From contig NZ_JAAAKV010000005.1 in the NCBI RefSeq assembly GCF_009905725.1, forward strand, positions 124,001 through 188,000: a DNA stretch of 64,000 nucleotides. Reading direction: 5' to 3'. Both the position numbers and the translations under genes were made by a program. This document shows positions 1 through 9,173 of the stretch, piece after piece. The notes beneath the pieces are model-generated. The model saw nothing but the letters and a program-made list of their open reading frames with translations, was not told where the DNA came from and did no database searches. The DNA is from Emticicia sp. CRIBPO. Lineage in GTDB: Bacteria > Bacteroidota > Bacteroidia > Cytophagales > Spirosomataceae. Positions within the stretch are counted from its first letter, which is position 1. Each line of letters starts with the position of its first letter.

Positions 1-1143
1 TGTGTCGAGAAATATTTCAGTGAGAAAGTCTCTCAGAAATACAAAGACCGTCACATCATTATCGGACGTGCCGCTCACTTAACTGAGCCGAAACAGATTC
101 ATTTTGACCAGGGAAGAGCCCAGTGTCAGAACAGAACCATTTGTGAAAGGGGTTGTCCCTACGGAGGATATTTCAGCAGTAATGCTTCTACCATTCCATG
201 GGCGATGCGGACCGGAAAGCTGACTTTAAGGCCCGACTCTGTCGTTCACTCCATTATTTATGACGAAAAGAAAGGCAAAGCCAGCGGCGTGAGGGTAGTG
301 GATGCTCACACCAAAGAAATGATTGAGTATTATGCAGACATTATTTTTGTAAACGCTGCAGCCATCAATACCAACCTGATTTTGCTGAACTCTACTTCCA
401 ACAGATTCCAGAACGGTTTAGGTAACGATAGCGGTGTTTTAGGAAAATATGTAGCCTTCCATAACTACAGAGCCAGGGTAAACGGAGAATATGAAGGATT
501 CCTTGACCAGACCACAGACGGGAAAAGGCCGAACAGCAGTTACATTCCTAGGTTCAGAAACCTCTACAAACAGGAAACCAATTTCTTAAGAGGTTATGCC
601 GCCGGATTTGGAGCCAACAGAATCACTTATAACAGCAACCAGGGATTGGGAGAAACCTTAAAGGATAATCTCGCCAAAAAGCAATATGGCAACTGGTCGG
701 TCGGATCACATATCATGGGAGAGACCATTCCGAAGGAAAGTAATTTTGTGGCTTTGGACAAAGACCTGAAAGACCCGTTCGGTGTTCCTCAACTGAGAAT
801 TTCCGTTGGATATGACGACAATGATGAGAAAATGGTCAAAGACTATATTGAGCAGATCACCGAAATGTTTGAAATGGCCGGCTTCACCAACATCAAGGCC
901 TCAGACAGCAAGCAGGCTGCCGGTTTGGACATTCACGAAATGGGAGGAGCCAGAATGGGCAAAGATCCCAAAACGTCCATTTTGAACGGATTCAACCAGA
1001 TGCATGCCTGTAAAAATGTTTTTGTAACCGACGGTGCCTGTATGACGTCAACTTCAACACAGAACCCGTCGCTGACTTACATGGCTTTGACAGCCAGGGC
1101 TGTCGATTATGCGGTAAAAGAAAGGAAAAAAGGAAACTTGTAA
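1..1143 (+). CDS. GMC-family FAD-dependent dehydrogenase, 5'-truncated by window edge
   Basis: The reading frame is open from base 1, so the gene starts upstream of the window. The 380 visible residues align without gaps to residues 191-570 of the next gene, a close paralogue, so about one third (the FAD-binding part) is missing. A cysteine motif with spacing C-x5-C-x3-C is encoded at 124-156, as in the [3Fe-4S] site of FAD-glucose dehydrogenase large subunits (family knowledge). The C-terminal HEMGGARMG block and the QNPSLTYMAL block are the catalytic-end signatures of GMC oxidoreductases. It probably oxidises a sugar or alcohol and passes electrons to a cytochrome or quinone; the substrate is unknown. 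A terminator follows, so it is not strictly co-transcribed with its paralogue. Confidence 0.9.
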   Translation, partial: CVEKYFSEKVSQKYKDRHIIIGRAAHLTEPKQIHFDQGRAQCQNRTICERGCPYGGYFSSNASTIPWAMRTGKLTLRPDSVVHSIIYDEKKGKASGVRVVDAHTKEMIEYYADIIFVNAAAINTNLILLNSTSNRFQNGLGNDSGVLGKYVAFHNYRARVNGEYEGFLDQTTDGKRPNSSYIPRFRNLYKQETNFLRGYAAGFGANRITYNSNQGLGETLKDNLAKKQYGNWSVGSHIMGETIPKESNFVALDKDLKDPFGVPQLRISVGYDDNDEKMVKDYIEQITEMFEMAGFTNIKASDSKQAAGLDIHEMGGARMGKDPKTSILNGFNQMHACKNVFVTDGACMTSTSTQNPSLTYMALTARAVDYAVKERKKGNL

Positions 1144-1148
1144 TACTA

Positions 1149-1188
1149 CAGAAAAGGAAACGGAGCCTCTGTTTCCTTTTCTGTTTTT
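1149..1188 (+). terminator. Rho-independent terminator after first GMC gene
   Basis: Perfect 13-bp inverted repeat (1149-1161 with 1171-1183), 9-base loop, followed by TTTTT. It lies 5 bases after the stop codon of the first GMC gene. Confidence 0.8.
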
Positions 1189-1218
1189 CCCCCAAAAAAA
1201 CAACCTTAAAATATAAAC

Positions 1219-2931
1219 ATGTCGATTTTCAACATCAATGCTAAAAAGGCCCGCACTTTTGACGCCATTGTCATAGGGTCCGGTATCAGCGGAGGCTGGG
1301 CTGCCAAAGAGTTATGTGAAAAAGGCCTGAAAACATTGGTGCTTGAGCGGGGCCGGGATGTAAAACACATTACGGACTACCCGACTTCGATGAAAAACCC
1401 CTGGGAATTCGAACATCTCGGACAGGTTCCGGATAAAATAAAGGAAGAATACAAAATCCCGTCAAAACATTATATTTTCAGTGAAAGCACCCTTCATTTC
1501 CTGGTTAAAGACAAGGAACAGGAATACGTCCAGGACTTGCCGTTCGACTGGATGCGTGCTTACCAACTGGGTGGAAGGTCATTGTTATGGGCCAGACAGA
1601 CGCAAAGGTGGTCTGATTTTGATTTCGAAGGCCCTGCCCGCGACGGGTTTGCGGTCGACTGGCCCATCCGTTATGCAGACATTGCCCCATGGTATTCTTA
1701 TGTAGAAAAATTCGCCGGGATTTCAGGTAACCGTGACGGACTTCCTCATTTGCCCGATGGTGAGTTCTTGCCGCCACATGAAATGACCTGCGTTGAAAAA
1801 CATTTTAAGGAAAAAGTTTTACAAAAGTTCCCCGACCGTCATGTGATCATAGGCAGGGCAGCTCACCTGACAGCCCCCCAGCCCATCCACTTTCAGCAAG
1901 GACGGGCTCAATGCCAGCACAGGACTATTTGTGAAAGAGGTTGCCCTTATGGCGGATACTTCAGTACCAATGCATCGACCATGCCATGGGCTGAAAAAAC
2001 CGGTAATCTTACACTCCGGCCCTTCTCTCTTGTTCACTCCCTGATGTATGATGAGAAGAAAAACAAAGCCTCGGGCGTAAAAGTAATCGATACAAACACC
2101 GGGGAAGAGATCGAATTCTTTGCCGACATCATTTTTGTCAACGGATCAACGCTGAACAGCAATCTTATCTTATTAAATTCAAAATCTCACCGTTTTCCGA
2201 ATGGTTTGGGAAATGACCATGATATTCTCGGACGCTACATTGCCTTCCATACTTACCGTGGAAGAATCGCTGCAGAGTACGACGGACACCTGGATTTCAC
2301 GACAGATGGCAAAAGACCCAACGGAAGTTACGTTCCTAGGTTCAGAAATGTGTTCAAACAAGAGACCGATTTCCTCAGGGGATATGCCGCCGGATTCAGT
2401 GCGACAAGGTCATTTGTTCAGAACAATAATGGTCTTGGAGAAGACCTTAAAGCCAACCTGGCGAAGCGAAACCTGGGCCACTGGCAGGTTGGTTCACACA
2501 TGATGGGAGAGACCATTCCTAAGCATGAAAGTACCCTGAAACTTGATCAAAAGCTCACAGATAAGTACGGAATCCCTCAATTAAGGGTATCTGTGGCGTT
2601 TGACGACAATGATGACAAAATGAAGAAGGATTTTCATGAACAGTTTTCAGAGATGTATACCGCCGCCGGATTCAAAAATATTCAGCTGATAGATACCCAG
2701 AGAATGCCCGGAAGTGAGAACCATGAGATGGGTGGCGTGAGGATGGGAAATGACCCGAAGACCTCTATGCTGAACAAATGGAACCAGCTTCATGCCTGCA
2801 AAAATGTGTTCGTTACAGACGGAGCCTGCATGACTTCAACAGCTACTCAAAATCCGTCACTTACCTATATGGCTCTGACAGCCAGGGCTGTTGACTATGC
2901 TGTAAAGGAGAGAAGAAAGAAGAATTTATAG
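1219..2931 (+). CDS. GMC-family FAD-dependent dehydrogenase (gluconate 2-dehydrogenase/FAD-GDH large-subunit type)
   Basis: 570 residues. The N-terminal dinucleotide motif GSGISGG at about residues 20-26 binds FAD. C232, C238 and C242 form C-x5-C-x3-C, the spacing of the [3Fe-4S] ligands of FAD-glucose dehydrogenase alpha subunits (family knowledge). HEMGGVRMG and QNPSLTYMAL near the C-terminus carry the GMC active-site His/Asn region. No signal peptide is visible; such subunits are usually carried out by a Tat-exported small subunit (gluconate 2-dehydrogenase subunit 3 family), which may lie upstream of the window. It is a tandem paralogue of the preceding gene, colinear over 380 residues. 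Substrate is an inference: aldose, polyol or gluconate-like. Confidence 0.92.
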   Translation: MSIFNINAKKARTFDAIVIGSGISGGWAAKELCEKGLKTLVLERGRDVKHITDYPTSMKNPWEFEHLGQVPDKIKEEYKIPSKHYIFSESTLHFLVKDKEQEYVQDLPFDWMRAYQLGGRSLLWARQTQRWSDFDFEGPARDGFAVDWPIRYADIAPWYSYVEKFAGISGNRDGLPHLPDGEFLPPHEMTCVEKHFKEKVLQKFPDRHVIIGRAAHLTAPQPIHFQQGRAQCQHRTICERGCPYGGYFSTNASTMPWAEKTGNLTLRPFSLVHSLMYDEKKNKASGVKVIDTNTGEEIEFFADIIFVNGSTLNSNLILLNSKSHRFPNGLGNDHDILGRYIAFHTYRGRIAAEYDGHLDFTTDGKRPNGSYVPRFRNVFKQETDFLRGYAAGFSATRSFVQNNNGLGEDLKANLAKRNLGHWQVGSHMMGETIPKHESTLKLDQKLTDKYGIPQLRVSVAFDDNDDKMKKDFHEQFSEMYTAAGFKNIQLIDTQRMPGSENHEMGGVRMGNDPKTSMLNKWNQLHACKNVFVTDGACMTSTATQNPSLTYMALTARAVDYAVKERRKKNL

Positions 2932-2986
2932 TCTTTGCGGGGTTAAAAATTCGTATAACTATATTCCTTTATAAGTTTTCCGAAAC

Positions 2987-3841
2987 TTATGCCTTCTGTC
3001 CATTGTGCCGGTTTTTGAATGCAAGCGGGTTTTCTCCCGTTATTTTCCTGAAAGTCCTGTTAAAATAGGAGAGGCTCATGAACCCGGATTCCAGACTGGC
3101 CTCCGTTACATTCTTATCGGTCATCAGTAATCGCTGGGCCTGGCTTACCCTGTAGTGGTTAAGGAACTCAATAAAAGTAAGCTTGGTCATTTTCTTGAAG
3201 TACCGGCAAAAAGCAGCTTTCGAAAGATGACACATCTCCGCCACATATTCCAGTTCAACAGAATTCATATAGTTTTCATCAATGTAGACATACACCCGCT
3301 TTAACCTCTCTCTTTCTCTTTTGTGGTATTGGTTTTCTACAGGCTTGCTGTGAAGATACTGAAAGTCGCTCGTTTCAGAAAGTACCTGCAGAATCTTCAG
3401 CACATCAATAAACCTTCCGAACGCATCTTTACTTTCAAGACCCTTTATTAACCCGGACACTTTGTTTTTGGCATCCTGCCCGAAACGGATGCCGTATTTT
3501 GACCTTTCAAAAAGGTCGGAAATTTGTATCAGCTCGGGTGTTTCCGGTAAGGCGTGATGGAGAAAGTCGGATTTGATCTGAAGCACCAGGTGCAGATAAT
3601 CCGATTTCACCCCGTAGTCAAAATTGAGGTGAGGAATATTTGAGCCGATAAACGCCATATCGCTTCCGTCATACCTGGAGATAAATTCCCCCACATGACA
3701 AGGACCACTGTCCGCTTCAATATAAACCAGTTCAAGTTCCGGGTGAAAGTGCCAGTAAAACAGGTTGCTTAACCTGGGATTGACCAGCAGGTTAAAAGAG
3801 CTTGATTCGCCGGGATCAATGCGTTCTAACTGTATTTTCAT
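2987..3841 (-). CDS. AraC-family transcriptional regulator
   Basis: About 284 residues. The N-terminal half is a cupin-like sensor domain (HFHPELELVYIEA at about residues 32-44), and the C-terminal ~100 residues carry two helix-turn-helix motifs of the AraC/XylS type, ending in the diagnostic SLSYFNRTFRKITGENP block. I chose the ATG at 3841 (MKIQLERID); the longer open frame starts with TTG at 3847. It is divergent from the PhyH-type dioxygenase gene and shares a 147-bp intergenic region containing two palindromes, so it probably controls that gene in response to a small ligand. It is convergent with the GMC gene. Confidence 0.9.
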   Translation of the reverse strand: MKIQLERIDPGESSSFNLLVNPRLSNLFYWHFHPELELVYIEADSGPCHVGEFISRYDGSDMAFIGSNIPHLNFDYGVKSDYLHLVLQIKSDFLHHALPETPELIQISDLFERSKYGIRFGQDAKNKVSGLIKGLESKDAFGRFIDVLKILQVLSETSDFQYLHSKPVENQYHKRERERLKRVYVYIDENYMNSVELEYVAEMCHLSKAAFCRYFKKMTKLTFIEFLNHYRVSQAQRLLMTDKNVTEASLESGFMSLSYFNRTFRKITGENPLAFKNRHNGQKA

Positions 3842-3854
3842 GTACAAAAGGATT

Positions 3855-3870
3855 CATATTTACAAATATG
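3855..3870. promoter_or_regulatory. Perfect palindrome in araC/phyH divergent promoter region
   Basis: CATATTTACAAATATG: two 7-base arms around a 2-base centre, 14 bases upstream of the AraC start codon. Position and symmetry fit an operator; the binding protein is not known, and AraC proteins more often use direct repeats. Confidence 0.4.
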
Positions 3871-3914
3871 ATAAAATATCGGATAATAAATATCAATATT
3901 GTTCAAATTCAGAG

Positions 3915-3930
3915 CACTATCGAGGTAGTG
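3915..3930. promoter_or_regulatory. Inverted repeat in araC/phyH divergent promoter region
   Basis: CACTA-6-TAGTG, a 5-bp inverted repeat about 60 bases upstream of the dioxygenase start codon. A possible operator for the divergent pair; short enough to occur by chance. Confidence 0.3.
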
Positions 3931-3988
3931 AGGAGATATAATTTGCTACAACTTTGTATCATTATTTCAACATTAAATATCACCCATT

Positions 3989-4972
3989 ATGGAAAATACA
4001 GTTCAAACCATGGCTCCAACGATGATTCCTAATCAGAATCACAAGGACATTCCCGGAAACCCTTCTACCTCTACTACCAGTAAAATCAGCTTAAATGACA
4101 GGTCAAACGGGAAGCCGTTGAGGGTTTTATCGGAGGAAGACTGGAAGTTCTGGATTGAAAACGGATATGTCATCGTCAAAAATGCAGTGTCAAAAGAACA
4201 AGCTGCAGAAACAGCTGCTTTTTTGTGGGAGTTTGAAGAAAAGAACCCGGACGATCCCGAGACCTGGTATGCGGCACCGCAAAAAGAGATGCAGATGAAA
4301 GAGCTGACCGGAAGCGGCATGGTGGAGGTGTACAACAACCAGCACCTTTGGAACAACCGCCAGAGCCCGAGGCTTTATGATGCCTTTGTAGATATCTGGG
4401 GCACTGAAAAGCTCTGGGTAACCATAGACCGGGCCAACCTGAATTTCCCGATGTGTCCCGGTCACATATTTAAAGGATTTATTCACTGGGACTATGACCC
4501 CGAAACCCGTCCGCAAAATGTGCAGGGTGTGTTAGCTCTCGCTGACCAGACGGATGTCAACATGGGCGGTTTCCAGTGTATACCGGAACTCTACAGAAAT
4601 TACGATACGTGGAAACTCACTCAACCCGAAGACAGGGACAGATTCAAACCGGATGTGAGTGCGTTTGAAGGAAAAATCGAAAAAGTGAAACTGGAGGCCG
4701 GAGACCTCCTGATTTTTAACAGCACCACCCCGCATGGTATCCGCCCGAATACCTCAGAAAATAAAGTGAGGATAGCTCAGTATATTTCGATGATGCCGGC
4801 GGAAGAAGACAATGAAGCTTTGAGAAACTGGAGAGTAAATTCCTGGAAAAACAGGTTAGCCCCTGAAGGATATGCGTTTCCCGGAGACCCACGTGAATGG
4901 GAAAAAACCAGGTACGAAACTGCGGAATTATCAGACCTTGGCAAAAAGCTTCTGGGCCTGGAGAATTGGTAA
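3989..4972 (+). CDS. Phytanoyl-CoA dioxygenase (PhyH)-family Fe(II)/2-oxoglutarate oxygenase
   Basis: 327 residues. The iron-binding facial triad is visible: H166 and D168 in FIHWDYD, and H249 in TTPHGIRPN, with R252 placed to bind 2-oxoglutarate. The double-stranded beta-helix core covers roughly residues 130-265. PhyH-family enzymes hydroxylate diverse small molecules and lipids, so the substrate cannot be read from sequence. The first ~40 residues are polar, rich in Asn/Thr/Ser and look disordered. It is transcribed divergently from an AraC regulator with a cupin sensor, suggesting induction by its substrate. A strong terminator follows. Confidence 0.88.
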   Translation: MENTVQTMAPTMIPNQNHKDIPGNPSTSTTSKISLNDRSNGKPLRVLSEEDWKFWIENGYVIVKNAVSKEQAAETAAFLWEFEEKNPDDPETWYAAPQKEMQMKELTGSGMVEVYNNQHLWNNRQSPRLYDAFVDIWGTEKLWVTIDRANLNFPMCPGHIFKGFIHWDYDPETRPQNVQGVLALADQTDVNMGGFQCIPELYRNYDTWKLTQPEDRDRFKPDVSAFEGKIEKVKLEAGDLLIFNSTTPHGIRPNTSENKVRIAQYISMMPAEEDNEALRNWRVNSWKNRLAPEGYAFPGDPREWEKTRYETAELSDLGKKLLGLENW

Positions 4973-4994
4973 AATATCGTAAAGTCAGATATAA

Positions 4995-5037
4995 AAAAAC
5001 GGCCCGCTTGTTTTCACAGGCCGGCCGTTTTTTCTTT
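4995..5037 (+). terminator. Rho-independent terminator after phyH-type gene
   Basis: AAAACGGCC ... GGCCGTTTTTT hairpin with flanking A and T runs; it could also terminate the converging minus-strand peptidase gene. Confidence 0.75.
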
Positions 5038-5092
5038 TTCCATTCTCCTTTTTCCGGGAATGAAAGATTATGACGAACAAGGATATCTTAAA

Positions 5093-7603
5093 TCATATCC
5101 CTTTTCCAAAAAATAAGGCATTCAAAAACAGCTTATTGGTACCATACCAGAAAGCTCTGAAATTCGGATTGTCCGAGAAACTAATGACTTTCCCAGCCCC
5201 CGATCTTTGAGCAACTGCCGTTGGCGTATTCTTAAATCTTTCGTAGTTTTTCGGATGAACATAGCCTGCAATCAAAGGATTTGAAGTAAACATCAGCGGC
5301 GTATCATAAGGATTCTTGGTATCTTCAAAAGCAATGTTATTCACTTTAAACACTGGTAGGAAATCCTGTTTGTATCCGTAACACAAAGGATGTGAAATGT
5401 CAATTTTCGTTTCGAAGATGGTACCCGCAGTTTCCAGGGCACCATCATAAACATTCTTTAATACATAAGGACGTTTCTCATTACCATTGTTCGACACGCC
5501 AGGTTTGATGCCCACAGAACTGATTTTCTTCTGAGATGCCCATACAGCACCTTCTCCCAGAGCAATAAGCACCCCGCCCCTCTGAACATAGTTCCTGATA
5601 GCATCATCAGACAAGTCACCATATCTGCCATTGTTCAGGATAATATGCGTGTATTTGCTAAGATTCATTCTGTTAACCTGGGAAATGTCGGCGAAAGCTA
5701 AAGGATAATTAACCCTCTGATCCAGCAGGTGCCAGACCTCTCCCGCATCATTATAATCTACCCCGTCACCTGTGATCATTAAAGCTACAGGAACATCCAT
5801 CACCCTGAATTTCTCACTTCCGAAGTCGATTCCGGATGGGGTGAGTCCTGTGGTTTGGGCATAAAACGTTATTCCGTCTCTTTTAGCTAATGTTTCAAGT
5901 AAAGCTGCCGGATCATTGCCCTTGCAAATGATCTGAACGGTTCCATAGCCGAATTTCTTTTCCTGACCATTTACTACCGCTGAAAAGGGTTCAGTAGCAT
6001 ATTTTAATACAAAACCCTTGCTCAGTAGTTCGTATGCGGCACGTGAAACATAATATCCGTCCCATTCGAACAGGTAACCATAAGTAGATTTTCCTAGGAC
6101 AGTACCTTCAGGAAAAAGATTTTCCTGAACTTTATCTCCCAAACTTAAGGAAACCTTTGATTCTGAGAATGGAATGTTCATACACAAAGGCACCGTCCAT
6201 GCCGATACATCATAAAAGGCACTGTCCTTGAAAGTCGTCCTTTTTTCAAACATCGAGGTAATTAACCTGTGTTTTGGCTGAGACAAAGGCACAACATAGG
6301 AGGTTTCTTTCTCGAAATCTGTGTTATTCACCTTTTCATTCTTACCCAACTTATAAACTTCAATCTGATTTCTTCTTAAAATATTAACGGTTTCCCACAC
6401 TCTCACCCTATCATTACCGCCACCAAACACATAAGCCTTTACATCATCCTTTGGTTTTTCGGCATAAAAATCACGAAGGTGGGTCAGTAATTCTTCCCGC
6501 ATGTCTTTACCTGCTCTCAGGGTTGACAAGGTACAGGTAAACTGATTCCTGATCGTGAACGGAAAACTCAACGGGCCGTTGACGGTTTCCTGCAGATGAC
6601 CTCTTGAAGAAGCCTGTTCAAATAAAATACCTATAGACCCATTCACGTCAGGGAGGGTTGAGCCCTTGCCATAATAAAAGTCATCATAGCTCTCCTGGGT
6701 AAAATACTGCGAGCCGATTTTGTCCAGGGCAGCAGCATGATATTTGCCGATTTTTTCGGTCAGGTTAATGTTACTCTGCGGAGTCATCGGGTGAGTCCTT
6801 GAAGGCACGCCCGGCTGGAAAAAGAAAGAAGAATTGCTTCCCATTTCATGGTGATCTGTCAGGATGTTCGGCTGCCATTCGTAAAACTTGACAAGCCTGC
6901 CACGGCTTTCCGGAAGCTGCTGATACAGCCAGTCACGGTTAAGGTCAAACCAGTAATGGTTCGTTCTTCCGCCAGGCCAGGTTTCTTTAAACTCACGGCT
7001 GTTGGCGTCAGATACCAGGGCCGAACTCCTGTTTTGGTTTACCCACGAAGAGAAACGCGTACCACCATCCGGGTTGATACAAGGATCGATAACAATCACC
7101 GATTCATTAAGCAAAGAATCAATTTGTTTTCCTTCAGCTGCCGCCAGGTAATAGGCTGTTAGCAGCGAAGAGTTGGTGCCGCTGGCTTCATTGCCATGAA
7201 CAGAGTATCCTAGCCAGACCACGACAGGCATATCTTTAATTTTCAGGCTGCCGGACTTTGATGGATCTGTCAGTTTTTTATGATCGTCTTTAAGTTGATC
7301 AATTTTCGAAAGGTTGGCCGGAGAACTGATTGTGACAAACAATAATTCACGGTTTTCAAAGGTTTTGCCATAGGGCTCTATTTTAAAGCGGTCGCTTAAT
7401 CTGGCTACTTCCTTCCAATAAGCATTTATTTCGTAAGGGCTGGCATGCATTTCACCGACGTCGTAGCCAAGGAACTGCCTCGGAGTAGGAATTTTCTGGT
7501 TATAGGTCACATTTTTGGGGAGATAATAATCGAGCCCGGACTGGGCGAAAGTACCCCATGAAAAGACGAGTAAAAAAGAAAGAAGTAAATGTTTAAGCTT
7601 CAT
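5093..7603 (-). CDS. Secreted M14-family zinc carboxypeptidase
   Basis: 836 residues with a signal peptide ending near residue 20 (SWGTFAQ). Zinc ligands H136 and E139 lie in VHGNEASG, the third His is in the TDHHEMG block (H251/H252), and the catalytic Glu is E329 in GILFEQASSRG. The catalytic domain covers about residues 50-380. The C-terminal ~400 residues contain a segment (about 600-700) resembling the class-I glutamine amidotransferase/ThuA fold seen in large Bacteroidota M14 proteins. It is probably periplasmic or exported and removes C-terminal residues from peptides. Transcribed alone. Confidence 0.88.
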   Translation of the reverse strand: MKLKHLLLSFLLVFSWGTFAQSGLDYYLPKNVTYNQKIPTPRQFLGYDVGEMHASPYEINAYWKEVARLSDRFKIEPYGKTFENRELLFVTISSPANLSKIDQLKDDHKKLTDPSKSGSLKIKDMPVVVWLGYSVHGNEASGTNSSLLTAYYLAAAEGKQIDSLLNESVIVIDPCINPDGGTRFSSWVNQNRSSALVSDANSREFKETWPGGRTNHYWFDLNRDWLYQQLPESRGRLVKFYEWQPNILTDHHEMGSNSSFFFQPGVPSRTHPMTPQSNINLTEKIGKYHAAALDKIGSQYFTQESYDDFYYGKGSTLPDVNGSIGILFEQASSRGHLQETVNGPLSFPFTIRNQFTCTLSTLRAGKDMREELLTHLRDFYAEKPKDDVKAYVFGGGNDRVRVWETVNILRRNQIEVYKLGKNEKVNNTDFEKETSYVVPLSQPKHRLITSMFEKRTTFKDSAFYDVSAWTVPLCMNIPFSESKVSLSLGDKVQENLFPEGTVLGKSTYGYLFEWDGYYVSRAAYELLSKGFVLKYATEPFSAVVNGQEKKFGYGTVQIICKGNDPAALLETLAKRDGITFYAQTTGLTPSGIDFGSEKFRVMDVPVALMITGDGVDYNDAGEVWHLLDQRVNYPLAFADISQVNRMNLSKYTHIILNNGRYGDLSDDAIRNYVQRGGVLIALGEGAVWASQKKISSVGIKPGVSNNGNEKRPYVLKNVYDGALETAGTIFETKIDISHPLCYGYKQDFLPVFKVNNIAFEDTKNPYDTPLMFTSNPLIAGYVHPKNYERFKNTPTAVAQRSGAGKVISFSDNPNFRAFWYGTNKLFLNALFFGKGI

Positions 7604-7684
7604 CTGGTTTGTTGAAATTTAGGTCAGAATAAATGATTAATCAAAAGGGGAAATTAAATGATAATCATTAAAACACCTAAAATT

Positions 7685-7722
7685 AAAAGTCCTTTTCATG
7701 ACAAAACCATGAAAAGGACCTT
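7685..7722 (-). terminator. Terminator after PLC-like gene
   Basis: Perfect 12-bp inverted repeat (7689-7700 with 7708-7719) with a 7-base loop. Read on the minus strand it is followed by CTTTTAATTTT, placing it just after the PLC-like gene. Confidence 0.75.
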
Positions 7723-7739
7723 CGGAGCATTTAAATTGC

Positions 7740-8996
7740 TCAGGTAATTGACCTGATCAGGTGTTTTTCATTGCTTCCGGGGGTGCCATCGTGAAGTTTG
7801 GAGGCCCGTTTCGTCAGATATTTTCCGTTTTCCTTATTTTTGATATAAAACTCATCAGCCCCGCCGGTGGGGATCAGCTCCCATCGTTGGCAATTGCCGT
7901 TGTTGGTGGGTGACATATTCGTAATGTTGCATTGAAGATACTCGTTGTTTTTGGCATTTCTGAATGCATATACATTGTTTTCCTGGTGCTCAAAAATAAA
8001 AACGCATTCGGGGTTTTTAAAGGTATCACTCATGTGTGTGGCCCTGTCAGTCCGGTACTCGTTATTGCCCAGATTTTTAATAAACCGTTTATCCGGCTTC
8101 CCGTTTTTTAGTTTGTAAACATGGGTGTCCGACACCTTGGCCCAGCTGTGATGGCTGATCTTGTTAGTTGAAATGGCACTCACGTTGGCTTGCAGACAAG
8201 ACCTCCAGTTATCTTCTGAGTCTACATCATACGTTCTGACAATAAGATTTTTATTTGTAAAAGGAGGGACGGTATTCATCCACACGCCCCTGTGATCATG
8301 GAATATATGAAAATTAAAGAAAACAAAATTGCCGCTTTCCGGTGGAGCCACTGATTTGTCATCATCCGGTTTGTCCGAATCGCTGAAGCAAAAACGTTCG
8401 GTAAGCAGGTCGTGCATGGTATACTCAGTTTTCCAGCCCTTATTTCCGCTGAGGCAGAAAATAAATTTTCCTTTCATGTGACTCATGGTAGGCCACCCGT
8501 TTTTTACCACTTCTCCGCAAAGGGTATCTCCGGCCGAAATGGTGGAATTATTCAAAGCAAAAATATCCTTAGGCTTTAATATCCAGGATTCATCAAAATA
8601 GACTTTCAGGTAAGTGTCAATTTCCTTATGAAAATCATCGTAGCCATCTTCTGAGCTTTTTATGTCAAGTGAGATCAGAATGACTTCGTGCTGGCTATTA
8701 CCATTGTGCCAATCCCTGAGCCTGTCGAGGTAATGTTTCAACGTTTCTCCCAGCGGAGGCCATACATGAGGGGAGCTGTGAAATACCCTGAAAAAATTTT
8801 CGTCAATTTTAACACCGTTTTCATATGGGGAAGTTTTTCTCCAGATGTCGAATTCAAGACCCAGACACCCACCGTTATACGGTTTTTGAGAGTTAAAGGT
8901 AAGCTGTTCAGCGGTACTTTCGTCTCTTTCATAAGAATTGTGAGATGCCTTAAAGGCAATCTGGCTGTAGGTCGGATCATTTTCTGATGGCTGCAT
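7740..8996 (-). CDS. PLC-like phosphodiesterase with C-terminal ricin-type lectin domain
   Basis: 418 residues. The N-terminal TIM-barrel part resembles phosphatidylinositol-specific phospholipase C X-domains: first catalytic His H19 in KASHNSY, Glu/Asp pair E48/D50 in GLEFDIW (possible Ca2+ ligands), and second His H73 in VFHSSPH. Residues about 300-418 look like beta-trefoil repeats with a QxW motif (QRWELI). There is no signal peptide, and an in-frame TGA precedes the start, so no upstream extension is possible. The protein is therefore cytoplasmic or leaves the cell by a non-Sec route. Substrate may be inositol phospholipid or another phosphodiester; this is inference. Confidence 0.75.
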   Translation of the reverse strand: MQPSENDPTYSQIAFKASHNSYERDESTAEQLTFNSQKPYNGGCLGLEFDIWRKTSPYENGVKIDENFFRVFHSSPHVWPPLGETLKHYLDRLRDWHNGNSQHEVILISLDIKSSEDGYDDFHKEIDTYLKVYFDESWILKPKDIFALNNSTISAGDTLCGEVVKNGWPTMSHMKGKFIFCLSGNKGWKTEYTMHDLLTERFCFSDSDKPDDDKSVAPPESGNFVFFNFHIFHDHRGVWMNTVPPFTNKNLIVRTYDVDSEDNWRSCLQANVSAISTNKISHHSWAKVSDTHVYKLKNGKPDKRFIKNLGNNEYRTDRATHMSDTFKNPECVFIFEHQENNVYAFRNAKNNEYLQCNITNMSPTNNGNCQRWELIPTGGADEFYIKNKENGKYLTKRASKLHDGTPGSNEKHLIRSIT

Positions 8997-9173
8997 TTTT
9001 TGTCATGTTTAAAGGTTGAATCAGCTGATTTAAAAAGTGTTAATATCCCGGCCGGTTTTATGAAACCGCAAATCCGGGCTTATCATCAGCGAATATGTTG
9101 TTTGGAAAAAGAAAACGCAAGCTACCGGGTAGGACAAAAAACGGACAATTAAATCAGCAAATGGAGCATGGCT

